DNA from: Cornus controversa
Taxonomy: Eukaryota > Streptophyta > Magnoliopsida > Cornales > Cornaceae
Assembly (NCBI GenBank): GCA_026545225.1
Contig: CM048845.1
Location: 119,911,033 to 119,975,032 of the forward strand
Length of the DNA stretch: 64,000 nucleotides
Direction: 5' to 3'
The position numbers and the translations under genes were made by a program. This document shows, piece by piece, positions 37,216-47,480 of this stretch; within the stretch, counting starts at the first letter, position 1; each line of letters starts with the position of its first letter. The notes under the pieces are model-generated. The model was not told the DNA's origin. It saw only the letters and a list, made by a program, of their open reading frames with translations, and did no database searches.

Positions 37216-37802
37216 TTTGAATTTTGTTCAACAGTGAGTTAGTTAGGCTCTTGCCTTTTTGATTGTTTTACTGCTCTTCCATTGTCTTCAAGGAAATCAC
37301 CACCCCATCAAATCAGGAAATCGACGCACAGTCCATGCTTATATCCTATCAAGTATCACTTGATACTTGAAAGCATGGAGCCCAACATATTGAGCTTGCC
37401 TATAGCATAACCTCACCACATGGCCAAATGACAATCACACTTCAATTTAAGCTAATAATAAGTGTCTTCATCATTCTGTCAAGGTGCATTAAATACTGGA
37501 AATGGAGTGCAGGGCCACTATTTGAGAATGCTCTCTGGGTTTTACAAAAAAGAGAACCTACAGCATCCCAGATGATATTTAACTTAAGCTAATAACAAAT
37601 GCCTGTAGCTAGTCCTAGTGCTTGCCCTCAAAGGTGCCCTGCTAAGGCCTCCACCTGGTGCTTCTGTCTCCTTAATTATTCTCATGTAAACAGGATTCAA
37701 TTATTCTGTCAAGTCCCACAAATATGTTGGCTTTCACACGGATGTTTGATTGACCCATTTTAATGTTTAAAAAAAGGGAACAGACTATACCTTATTCACT
37801 AC

Positions 37803-37911
37803 CAAGGGTTGTAGCCCAGTGGTACTTCCTCACCTTCCAAAGTAGAAGGTCAAGGGTTCAAATCCCTATAGGGGCAATGTGGGTGTGAGTTTCTTGCCAG
37901 GAAAAAAAAAC
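37803..37911 (+). repeat. tRNA-derived SINE
   Basis: Box A GTAGCCCAGTGG (37811-37822) and box B GGGTTCAAATCCC (37854-37866) are followed by GGGGCAATGTGGGTGTGAGT and an A-run tail. Related to the minus-strand SINE at 2527-2629. Confidence 0.75.
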
Positions 37912-38779
37912 TCTTTCTTATTTTTACGAAGAAATGAGAACAAAGTTAAAGAATTTGTTGGAAATAAGATTCTTGGATTGGGCATTTTATGCTTATAGTG
38001 GAAGATAATAAGCCCTTCATAAAAAATTAAAAAAAGAAAATTTTCCATCACATTTCCAATGATTAGCTGAATTGTTAATGCTACAAAACCAACATTAGTA
38101 TAATATTAATCAACCAGAATGCAACGAGACTCTTAGTTAATCTTTGAAAAAAAGTTAAAAAACACGATACTTGAGGAATCAAAGGCTTCACAGACCCATA
38201 TATTATTGAATACCTTCTGAAAAAAAAAAAAAATTTGAATAGCCTTACCCTCATATGGGTAACATTGTAGATACACCAGTTATAGGAGTCATGCTTCAAT
38301 TTTCAGCAGTTCAAAATGCAAGGGCACTTTCTCCTGGCTTCTCCCTTACCTACAACTAATAATTATCTATGGCATTTGAGGCATATATCAACATATAGAG
38401 GCATTAAATAGGCTGTAAGACAAACCAGCTACTTGAAATTGATTAGAAAATGGCTAAACTAGGGGTGGCTAATGAGATGAACAATCCAAATCCCATGAAA
38501 TTAACAAAATCAGCTTGAGCTCGATTTAGTAAGTGAAGAGCTCTCCATTAAATGGAAAGCCAAGCTTCTCAAACTCAAAGAAATATTGGCTCAGGTAGAA
38601 GTGATATCGAAATCATTCATAAGATAAATGTGCCAAGTTCCATCTTTACTTTGGAGCTCATTAATTTTCAAGCCAAGTTTGAACAACCCATAACTCAACT
38701 TGGCTCCGCTCTCCAAAGTTCTCCCTATGCATGTGTGGGTTTGTGTGTGTATACATACACGTGTTATAAAAGAAAGAAC

Positions 38780-39960
38780 CTCTCAGTATAGGAACAAACT
38801 TCCAAGGCAGTCCATCAACCACCTCAGCAATAAACTGCACCAGAATCTTCCTGTAAGCACCAATACCAATAATAATGCATTGAAAACAAGATGTCTACAA
38901 AAACAGAAATAGCAAAATGTTTTTCCCAAAAATATGTGGATAGTCAGACTTATATTTACAATCTAGTATATAAAAAGAATTGCATACTTATAAAACTAGT
39001 CCCCTCACTCCCATTACCTGGTTTGGTTTAGAATGAGTTTTAAAAGTTGAGTGGTACTATATGAGCATAATGAGAATTGAAGGGGTAATATTGTTGTTTT
39101 GGTTCTTGAGTACTAAAAGTCTTTAACATGCAAGCACGACACAGCATAGAAGTGAAGTGCAACAAAAAACAAAAGGCATAAGTAGAAGATGGAAGTTGGT
39201 CCTCAAGAAGTTTTACATCTTTAATTTTTATTGATTTTCTATTTTTGTATAGGTTGATGTTGTAAGGCTTTATGCATATCTTGCATTCATTAAAACATTT
39301 GTATTATATTTCTCCTTCGTATGAGAGATTCACAACCGAAACCACAAAAAAAAAAAAAAAGACAAAGAAAAAGAATATAAGCTACCTTGAAATTTAATAA
39401 ATGCAAAAACTTCAATAAAATAATAATAATAAACACCAATTATATGATTCCAACTTAAAGAATTCACTTCTAAAGTTCTAATCAACAAGGAAATAGGTTT
39501 TTTCTAAGGTTCTAATCAACAAGGAAATAGGTTTTGACTATTGTACAATTGAAAAATGAAGACAAAAAGCTACAGTATTTTAACAATGAAAGACACAACT
39601 GGTGGTGCTTGTTTCAACATGAGCATGCAGGGCAATCCTTTCAGTATATATAAATATATAAAAAAAGGATGGACTGGCAAGCTCAAGATGGAAAAAAAAT
39701 ATTTCTTTTAACAATCTAAAAAAGTAAGGTCTTGTGACATTTATGATGAGGTTTAGAGAAAAAAGTTCTTCATAAAAACCAAGAGACTCTTATGTCCCCT
39801 CTCGGGGCTCAACGGTAATCCTTTACGAAATAGATTGGCAGAATCTCCAACATAGAGGGACCGCCGCAAAACTACATCCCATTATTTCAAATACTAATCC
39901 CTTTAGGTAGAAAAGTATCTTCTGTGATTTCTTGTTCTCTAGCAGCATGAATGGCATAGT
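38780..39960 (-). pseudogene. COX11 (cytochrome c oxidase copper chaperone) pseudogene fragment
   Basis: Two separated exon remnants in the right order. The first (about 39960-39782) reads KSQKILFYLKGLVF, then FAAVPLCWRFCQS, matching the membrane segment and the AAVPLYR.FCQ hallmark of COX11. It then hits TAA, continues TVEPREGT (compare GGTVQRRE) and hits another TAA. The second (38850-38780, acceptor GCTTACAG) reads KILVQFIAEVVDGLPWKFVP, matching the VQFNADVADGMPWKF block. COX11 is a mitochondrial inner-membrane protein that inserts copper into COX1. The copper-binding CFCF exon and the rest are absent. Retention of an intron-like gap shows it came from a DNA duplication, not from mRNA. A GC-richer segment at 40665-40868 could be its lost first exon or leader, but this is unproven. 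Confidence 0.75.
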
Positions 39961-41652
39961 GGCGATGAAAACCAAGCAAATAACAGGACCTCCCTAAACA
40001 TGGAGTTCTCAAAGGTGAAAGTGACCACACTAATCCAACAACCCAGTACTAAATTCATGTCTTGACATCAAACTCCATAATTGATAACTGGAACCTCACA
40101 TATATTTAGTACTAATTGTTCTAACAGACTCATGGGTCAGCACTGGAGCTTCAAGTGAGTGCCTACATCAAGAACAAGAGTGTCGTCTACATGAAAAAAT
40201 TCTCAACAAACAAGCCTATTAAATTATAATTTACATTTATATACGCAAACATATATTATATGTATATATAATTATATATAGTGATTATTTTAGGCATATT
40301 GTAAGCAACACTAAGATTAACATTATTAAGAAAAAAAAAAGATTAACATTATTTAAGGTGCATTACTCTGATTCATGAGGGGGTTGATGCATATTTCTAT
40401 TAAGGCAAGGCAGAATAAGACGAAGAAATTTTGAAGCCAATGTATTCCTTTCTTTGGTTCCCAGTAATATATTTGAAACCAAAATAATAATAATAATAAA
40501 TAGAATAGCCTTTTAGAATTATCCGGCTTGGAGAATAATGAATATGAATGTTTCATTTTCTTTAAACTATATCGGTAAAGATTAAAGTTTCTTTAAACTA
40601 TATCTATTTTTTCTCGAATCTCTCGGCAAACAAACAGAGCAGATAAGCTAAATTAAAACTAAGATCAGGAACAGAGTACCTCTTTTTCGTGTTCTGGACA
40701 CGTCCAGAAAACCCTTGTTCCACTCAATGAGCTCTGAAAGACGCGAACTGGAGAACGGGGGCTAGGTGCAATTTGGACCCAAGCTGCCCAATATTTGTTT
40801 CGGGTCAACACTATCTGGGTTCTGTTATGAGGGTTTTGGCTCTCACTTGAAACCCGAATATAACCCAATTACTGTTATTATTTTACCGTAATTATCTATA
40901 CTAGTAATTGTTATTTTATTTTAAGAAATAATTTCTTTTGACTAAGTTGTTGAGTTAACCTAACATTAATTTAATACTTTGATTCTAGTCCATATTTTAA
41001 TATATCTTACTATAGCTATAAAATAAGAATTGGATGAAGCTAGTTTCGAGTTCAATTTATAACCTTTTTTTCTCTCTCTAAAGTCTAAACCGCCATTTTC
41101 AGAAAATTTATTTGCTAAAGTTGTCATTCTCATAGATAATTCTTTCAAATATTGTGCAATTTATAACGCATACAAATTCTCTCCGGTGCAATTTTTTTTT
41201 TTTGTGTACTGAAGGCTCTTGTGCACATGTAATACATATTTTTTTGTGCACATGTAATACATATTTTTTTTAAAATACGATATCAATTTTGAAAATGTAA
41301 GGCGGGACGGAACGTTCTTATTTCAAACTCATTTCACGAATAAAAATTTATTTTCAAATCTATTTTGGGGTGTCCTGTATCGGAGTCGGAGCGAATTCGG
41401 GACGCTATATATATATAATAGAATGAATTTATAATAAATTTTATAAAAAAAAAATTAAGTATAGACAAATACTTTAAAATGATAATAACATAAATCTTGT
41501 TAAAATTTAAAATTATCATAAAAAATGAAGGAAAAATAAAAATTATAATTAATACAATAATATTTATTTATATATTTGTTATTAATCGAGGCAGGTTTGA
41601 AATTTTGTGAGTTTTAAACTCTCTTTTCAAATTTGCCTCTAACACGATTATT
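39961..41652. other. No intact gene; short duplications
   Basis: Holds a possible 5' exon (about 40679-40868, minus) with a donor at AAAGAG|GTACTC, and a 27-bp tandem GTGCACATGTAATACATA (about 41220-41272). Just left of this interval, 39474-39535 has a 35-bp tandem GTTCTAATCAACAAGGAAAT. Confidence 0.35.
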
Positions 41653-41863
41653 GAGAAATGTTAAACATATGAAATTATTTTATGAATTTGTATCATGAAT
41701 GGTATGGCAGGTAACGTGGAGAGTTAGTATTGGTGGGATTCAGTAATAATATCATGGGATTATGTATATGGGGGAATTCCACCGGTACTAACTCTCCACA
41801 TTACCTGCCACATCATTCATGATACAAATTAATGAAATAATTTCATAACATGTAGCATTGCTC
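41653..41863. mobile_element. Foldback MITE, copy 2 (211 bp, 10-bp target duplication)
   Basis: Same family as 29699-29911: starts GAGAAATGTTAAACATATGA, ends TGTAGCATTGCTC, and has the same inner ATCATGAATGGTATGGCAGG / CCTGCCACATCATTCATGAT arms. CACGATTATT flanks both sides (41643-41652 and 41864-41873). Confidence 0.9.
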
Positions 41864-42066
41864 CACGATTATTATGATCCCAAACCTGTATCATTAGATG
41901 CGAGACGAATTAAATTAACATTCCTAATTACAACACCAGCTTTGGGAATGCAATGTCATTATTCCGAAGATGTAATTTCAAAGTAATTGGACTATATTTT
42001 TTAAATAAAAGTATTGTAGTGTTTTTACTTGAAACAAATGTCTTGTGCAACTGTTCAATTTTTAAA

Positions 42067-43254
42067 GGGATAAAGCACGTAAAACACCTTGTAGTTTGAA
42101 AAATGTGAAAAAAAAAACCCCCTAATGTTCACTTTCCCTTTTTTTTTAATGTGAAAGACCAAAATGCCCACTCTCTCTCTTTATCCTCTCTTTTTTTTTT
42201 CTTTCCTTCTTTCTCTCTCTTCTCTTTTTCTCTCTCTCTTGAATCTCACATCTATGCTATATATATGTATTGATATATATATATATATATTATATTTTTT
42301 GTTTGTGTTTTCTTATAATTATATATTTTTATATTTATATATATAGATATATATATTATTACGAAAAAGTAATGCACTAGCCACATCTGACATCAATATC
42401 ATGCCCATTTAAATGTAATTCTAAAGTTAGACTACAAGTTGCAGTTTAATTTGACCAAAAACAGTCAAAGAAATGAATTATTTGTAGACTTAAGTATTGT
42501 TCTTAATGCAATGATCATGATACTACTTGAAATCCAATATTAGTAAGAGATAAATTTATCATTTTGAACTTTCAAGTAAATCATCGTTAGCTTCCATTTT
42601 ATAGACTTCTCTTTTCCTGTGTGGTGTGATCTAAATGTGGGCGGCTCTAACATAGCGAACTCTTTCTCTCTCAACCCTATTTTCTTCCCCTGCTATTGTT
42701 CAACAATGGAAATTAGGGTTTTTAGAGCTCAATTGCACACATTGTTTGTTTCTGTTAGTAAACAATATCGACAAAAACAATAACAACAACAATGGATTAG
42801 TGAACTTGGAAGAGGTCGAGAAGATTCTCAGGGACATCAAAGCAGACAATGTCAAAGTCATTCCCGTTTGGAAACAGTCTGATTGAACTGATTTTATGGT
42901 GGTTGTTATCGGTTGATGGTCCTGTATTTTATGAAATATGTAATTTTTTTTATTGTTTTTTAGTTGAATTTGATTTGACGATAATTCAAAAACTAAAGCC
43001 CTAGAAGAGAAGAGAGAGAAAGAAGGAAAGAAAAAAAAAAAGAGGGTATAGAGAGAGAGTGTGCATTTTGGTTTTTTCAAATTAAGAAATATTTTAATAT
43101 TTTTTGTGTTTAAATATTTTGGGGGTATCAAGATAATTTTATAGATAAGAAGGGTTGATTTGCACCCATTATAAATTATAGAGGTGAAAAGTGAACATGA
43201 GACATGTTTTCTTACACATTTTTCAAACAACAGACATATTTTATGCACTTTACC
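42067..43254 (+). mobile_element. Pack-MULE-like element carrying a host gene fragment
   Basis: Inverted ends: GGGATAAAGCACGTAAAACA at left and the complement of GGTAAAGTGCATAAAATATG at right. TTTGAAAAATGTG and TAATGTTCACTTT are repeated inward in opposite orientation. Flanks ATTTTTAAA (42058-42066) and TATTTTAAA (43255-43263) agree at 7 of 9 bases, so the target duplication is only approximate. The interior includes a fragment of an Iojap/RsfS gene (about 42782-42940) and no transposase. Confidence 0.7.
42782..42940 (+). pseudogene. Captured Iojap-related (RsfS family) fragment
   Basis: The reading frame gives NLEEVEKILRDIKADNVKVI, then PVWKQSD, a TGA, then TDFMVVVIG and another TGA. This follows the start of the Iojap/RsfS domain of plant organellar proteins (NLxEVExIL..KADDVKVIPV..HC.WADFMVIATG); the first TGA replaces the domain's Trp (TGG). 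RsfS proteins bind ribosomal protein L14 and block subunit joining. Only the first third of the domain is present, and the context is the inside of a Mutator-like element. It cannot encode a working protein. Confidence 0.75.
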
Positions 43255-43297
43255 TATTTTAAAAATAATATTATTGCATAACAGATATAATAATTAT

Positions 43298-43890
43298 GGG
43301 CCCGTTTGGTAACCGTTTATATTTTGTGTTTATTGTTTAAGTGTTTATATAAACAGTGTTTATGTTACGATTTTGTTTATCCATAAATATGAGTGTTGTT
43401 TGATAACAAAAAAACGTTTGACTTATTTTAAAATTTTTTTTTGTTTAGCATGGGTGCCCTTAAGTAACTATTTCTAATTATCAAATATATTAGTAATTAT
43501 TCATATTGTATCCAATATTTTTTTCTTAAGGCAATTGATGCTCTTTAATTCTGTCCACACTTGATAATTCTAATATTTTGATCGTTGTATCAAATAATAG
43601 TCTTTTATAATTTTTTTTCTTTTCATTTTCTCACTTTTAGTTTTAATTTTTAATTAAAAAAATATAATCACCATTTTAGATAAAAAAAGAAAAAAAAAGT
43701 TTTTTTTTTTTCATAAACATAAACAATAAACATCATTTTGGTGTTTAGGATTTGAAAGCTTATGAACAGTGTTGTTTTAAAAACGTTTATACAATTTATA
43801 AACAAAACAAAAATTATCAAACGTGTTTATTCTAAAAATTTGTTTTTATAAATAATAAACACTAAACATAAACGGTTACCAAACGGGCCC
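43298..43890. mobile_element. Terminal-inverted-repeat MITE (593 bp)
   Basis: GGGCCCGTTTGGTAACCGTT at the left and its perfect complement at the right. TAT lies directly outside both ends, compatible with a 3-bp duplication (PIF/Harbinger style). A hAT-type 8-bp duplication was not evident. TGTTTATATAAACA-like phrases recur inside; no coding sequence. Confidence 0.85.
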
Positions 43891-44377
43891 TATATATCAC
43901 TACATACACTTAAGAACAGTAGCATTGCAGAATTTTATCAACTTAGCGAGAAATTCATCTTTACTCGCATGAAATCAGAAAGACATAATAACTTTTATAT
44001 TGTGTTTGGGAACACTAAAATAGTACTTTAGATTTCAAATTAAAATAAAATTAATTCAAAATACGATTCATGATTTCATGCTCCCAAACATAAGTAGTAG
44101 AGTATTCACACCTTCACGTAAACGTTACATGTTTTTGTTGTTCCATGTAACGGGTATGAAACACATCCAAGCCCGACCGACCCAATAAGTATGGACTTTT
44201 CTGGAAAGTACTGGACTCTTTCGTGTCTCAATTATAACATCTCTCGATTCTCTACTACAGTTCGAACCTTCTCAATCCACTTTAATCTACATCGACATCT
44301 TCATCTCTGAAGAGAATACACTGGCATCTCTCTCTATACATACATAGATACACATAAAACAGAGCGAAAATTATACA

Positions 44378-45027
44378 ATGTTTGGGGTGGTGTTTCCGAA
44401 CCGGAGTTTCCCAATGGACATCTCTACGTTCAATCAAATCGACACCTTCCACTGGGTCCTCGACATGAACACCTTCGTCGGTAAGCTCACTCTTTCTCTC
44501 TATACATAAATATTTACTGCTAACATGCGCCTCAGGCCCCTAACAAACAATCGAACACCGCAGGTGAGGCGTACGATTCGATCAGGGAAGTCTGTATATT
44601 CCTTCTCAACAGCTTCTCTCTCCCACCCGACAAAGCCCTAGCCGTTTACATCCAGTCCCCCGGTTCGCCGTTCCTCTTCTGCGGCGCCGTCACCTTGGCC
44701 CGCCCCTCGGCGGTGCTGTCGTTGCCGTGGCCCGAGCCAGGCGGCCAGTTGCAGCTCACGGCCGCCGACGCCGCCCCGCTCTCTGCCAAGATCGGTGTCT
44801 CCGTCGAGGACCTCGCTTCGTTGCCTTCTCTTGATGTTACGGCGGAGAAGCGGATTGAGCGATTGGCGATGAAGGTTGGGGAGAATTTGTTCAATTTCAT
44901 GCAGTCGTTTTGTGGATTTGACGGTAGCAAACTTATTGTGCCAACGGATATACTGGATAGATGGTTCAAGAAGTTCCAGGAGCGGGCCAAGCGTGACCCT
45001 GAATATCTGAAGGGTTTCGTGTTGTAG
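44378..45027 (+). CDS. Hikeshi-like HSP70 nuclear import factor (188 aa)
   Basis: Exon 1 44378-44480 and exon 2 44564-45027 (567 nt with stop), with an 83-bp intron, donor GTCG|GTAAGC and acceptor CACCGCAG. The protein starts MFGVVFPNRSFPMD and covers the whole Hikeshi/OPI10 (DUF775) family: an N-terminal beta domain with YIQSPGSPFLFCGAVTLARP and PSAVLSLPWPEPGG, and a C-terminal helical part (NLFNFMQSFCG, DILDRWFKKFQERAKRDP). Human Hikeshi carries HSP70 through the nuclear pore under heat stress; plant orthologues are of similar length and are presumed to do the same. Exon 2 is clearly more GC-rich than its surroundings. No defect was seen. TIR elements crowd the upstream 2.3 kb. Confidence 0.93.
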
Positions 45028-45752
45028 TTTTGGAGGTATATATTTATGTGCCAAGTGTTTGTATTAATGTTTGTGAGAAATGAATTCCGGATTCAGTAGC
45101 TTTTGTTCACTTCATTATGTGTTTTGAATGAGAAAAGAAGAGAAGGAATTAGTTCCTAATTATTTTGATGCAATTTGTGTGCTTTAATTGGTATGTTCTG
45201 TGTGGGTTATGGGTTTACTTTACGAGCTGTGATATGGTTGGAGAATTCTTCCTATTGAACTTAGAGTGCTAGCATGATACCTTTGTTCATTTGTGTCCGA
45301 CGTTTGTTCTGACACAAAAGAACTATCTTAGTTTATTTAAGTTTTAACAGAGAGTATGTAAAAATGTCATTTTTTTTATGAAGACCCTTATGCAACTACA
45401 ATTATTCTCACTATAAAGTTAATGATCAAACAGTAAATTTCACAAAAACACACATACATCCACTTTCCTTATTCACAATTGAGGACTTGCTATCCACCCC
45501 GTGCGTTGTGCCTACGTTGGAGTCTAGTACTTTGTTGTGTTTATATATCATACCTGTTCTATTTAATTTTTCTTTTAATTTTTCCTAATATGTCAGGATT
45601 AACTAATTTCTGCATTACAGAGGGTGGCGTTGTTCTATATGCATGCCTTTTGAACTTAACAGAAAGCTTTCTCTTTTGTTGTTCTTAGTATTAAAAACTG
45701 TACAATGTTGATGATGAAGCAGTAATCGACGCACAAAAAATTGTACAATGTT
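45028..45752. other. 3' flank of the Hikeshi-like gene; short tandem duplication at its end
   Basis: No gene. A 43-bp tandem (TACAATGTTGATGATGAAGC at 45701 and 45744) abuts the left tip of the 4.1-kb inverted-repeat element. Confidence 0.5.
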
Positions 45753-45950
45753 GATGATGAAGCAGAAATCGACGCACGACCCGGGTCAACGTTGAGCTAA
45801 AAAAGATAAGAAAATAGTAATCGAAAGGACACCGGTGTGGTGCTGACCGACTATGCTCCGATGGTCAAGTCAGAAATTAGAAAGACTTTAAGAAGTTGTA
45901 AAGGCACTTAAATGGTATTAATTGCTTATCTGGATAATGTATCGCTCTCG

Positions 45951-45957
45951 TATTTAT
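45951..45957 (-). promoter_or_regulatory. Outward TATA box, left arm
   Basis: The minus strand reads TATAAAT within CTATAAATACGAGAGCG, pointing out of the element. Its mirror is at 49639-49646. A promoter role is inferred from motif and symmetry. Confidence 0.45.
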
Positions 45958-46450
45958 AGAAGTCGGGTGTGACTCTACTCGAGTAGGAAACTAACTCTCT
46001 AGTTCCTAAGTCCATCTGAAAGTGGGAAAGTCATGGTCAATGTTTATCTTTCCTCAATGTCACTTGAAATGCAATCGGAGTCTAACACTCCCATCAGTTG
46101 CCTCATGTTCACAAGGGTCGCTTGTCGAATCTTAGGAACATCTTCTTTTCGATTACTAGTATCGGAAGAGAGAGCTTTTATATAAATGACATATTTACAT
46201 TATGACTGTCCACAATGTTTAACCTAATTGGACCAGAATGTACCTATTACAGTAGTCATGATTTAAAATGTTAGGACTGCATACAACCATTAGTAGACAG
46301 TCCAGGAATTTGCAGGGGTATTTTTGTCTTTATAGTTGGTGAGAGATTGAGATCAGACGAGTGTTAACACAAAAACTTGCATAAATCGAATCTTTAACTA
46401 GCGTCTAGCTGCAAATCGGATCTTTAACTTTCGCCTAGCTAGACACTATT

Positions 46451-46625
46451 GGGCCCCGCAATTTAACTGGCCGGACCCACAGGCCCAGCAATGACCGGCC
46501 GGCCTCCTTGGGGGCCGGCAGTTGATCGGCTAGACCCTTGGAGCCCGGTAGCTGACTGGCTAGCCTCTTTGAGGGTCGGCAACTGACCGGCTGGCCTATT
46601 TGGGGGCCAGTAGCTCGACTTCTGG
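46451..46625. repeat. GC-rich minisatellite, left arm (~5 units)
   Basis: Roughly 30-bp units of the form GGCCGGCC(T)CC(T)TGGGGGCC followed by GGCAGTTGATC-like sequence, with unit-to-unit variation. It is much more GC-rich than the rest of the window. Confidence 0.8.
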
Positions 46626-46714
46626 AACCTGACAGTGACCTGGTTGGCTTTTAAAATCCAGCTATACTTCCACTATGCCCGGTTGTTATATGAACTTTTT
46701 GCCCCACTTGCAAT

Positions 46715-47460
46715 ATGGACGTTAGAAAACAACTGTTATACACAGGCTTATATAAACACTTGCACGCTCATTGCTTACATACCATCACTTCCTCTCTCTT
46801 CCACTGCTACTACTTTCTCCAACATAACTTGCACAAACTTGAATTAGAGCCCTTTGCACCCAATTCACCTTTCCAGGAGGGTATTGACTTCATTTACTCA
46901 TTCATGGAGGACTACGCAGAGTGCCTAGACCTGGAGTCTTCTATGACTTTCGCAGAGGTACTCGAGCTTGCCGCCCATTACTCTTTTTCGTCTAGGGTCT
47001 CTGCTCGGGCACCTCCCAGTGCAGAAATGGCTTGCTCTATTATCGAAGGAGAAATATGTTTTTACGAGAGTGCATTTACTTGCAGTTTGTGCTTCCCAAT
47101 TCGAGAGTTTCTCAAAGTCATTCTCAATGCTGTAAATCTCTGCCTTGCTTATATCACTCTCAATTCCTGGAGAATCCTCATAGCTTGCGTGGTACTATGG
47201 AGAGTATGCGGAAATGGTTCTCTCTCCTGCAGTCCAGCAATGAATTTCTTTCTTGCTATACTATCTCAAGAAATTCAGATTGGCATCATTTTCACGGTTG
47301 CTCTCTCGGAAAGAGTTGACAACGATTGACATAGACGCACATATTAGAGGATGGAAAAAACGTTATTTCTTTGTCTTCGGGTGTTGGGAATTGCCACCCC
47401 TTGGTATTCCTCGTTTTTGGACGAACGGCGATGTATCTTGTAAACATTCAAACTTTTGAT
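46715..47460 (+). pseudogene. Gypsy-type transposon protein remnant, left arm
   Basis: The frame carries FIYSFMEDYAECLDLESSM, then FPIREFLKVILNAVN and NSWRILIACVVLWR, and after a frameshift RGWKKRYFFVFGCWE. The order (F.I..FL..VLNA..L....NSWRIL...V.WR, then GWK.RFFFV) is that of the plant 'putative gypsy type transposon' domain (Pfam Transposase_28), the N-terminal part of some gypsy-associated proteins. Stops and a shift show it is inactive. An inward TATA lies about 100 bp upstream of the conserved part. Confidence 0.65.
46749..46756 (+). promoter_or_regulatory. Inward TATA box, left arm
   Basis: TATATAAA in CTTATATAAACACTTGC, just upstream of the coding remnant and directed at it. The right arm has the same motif at 48754-48761. 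Confidence 0.5.
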
Positions 47461-47480
47461 TCCTCTTTTATACACTTACT

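Noticed and set aside
40665-40868. 67-codon minus-strand frame as a gene start
   Set aside because: It is GC-richer and has a possible donor, but no downstream exon fits except the COX11 pseudogene, and its protein does not resemble COX11. Kept only as a possibility.
44638-45054. Long minus-strand frames opposite the Hikeshi-like exon 2
   Set aside because: They are shadows of the GC-rich true coding exon on the plus strand.
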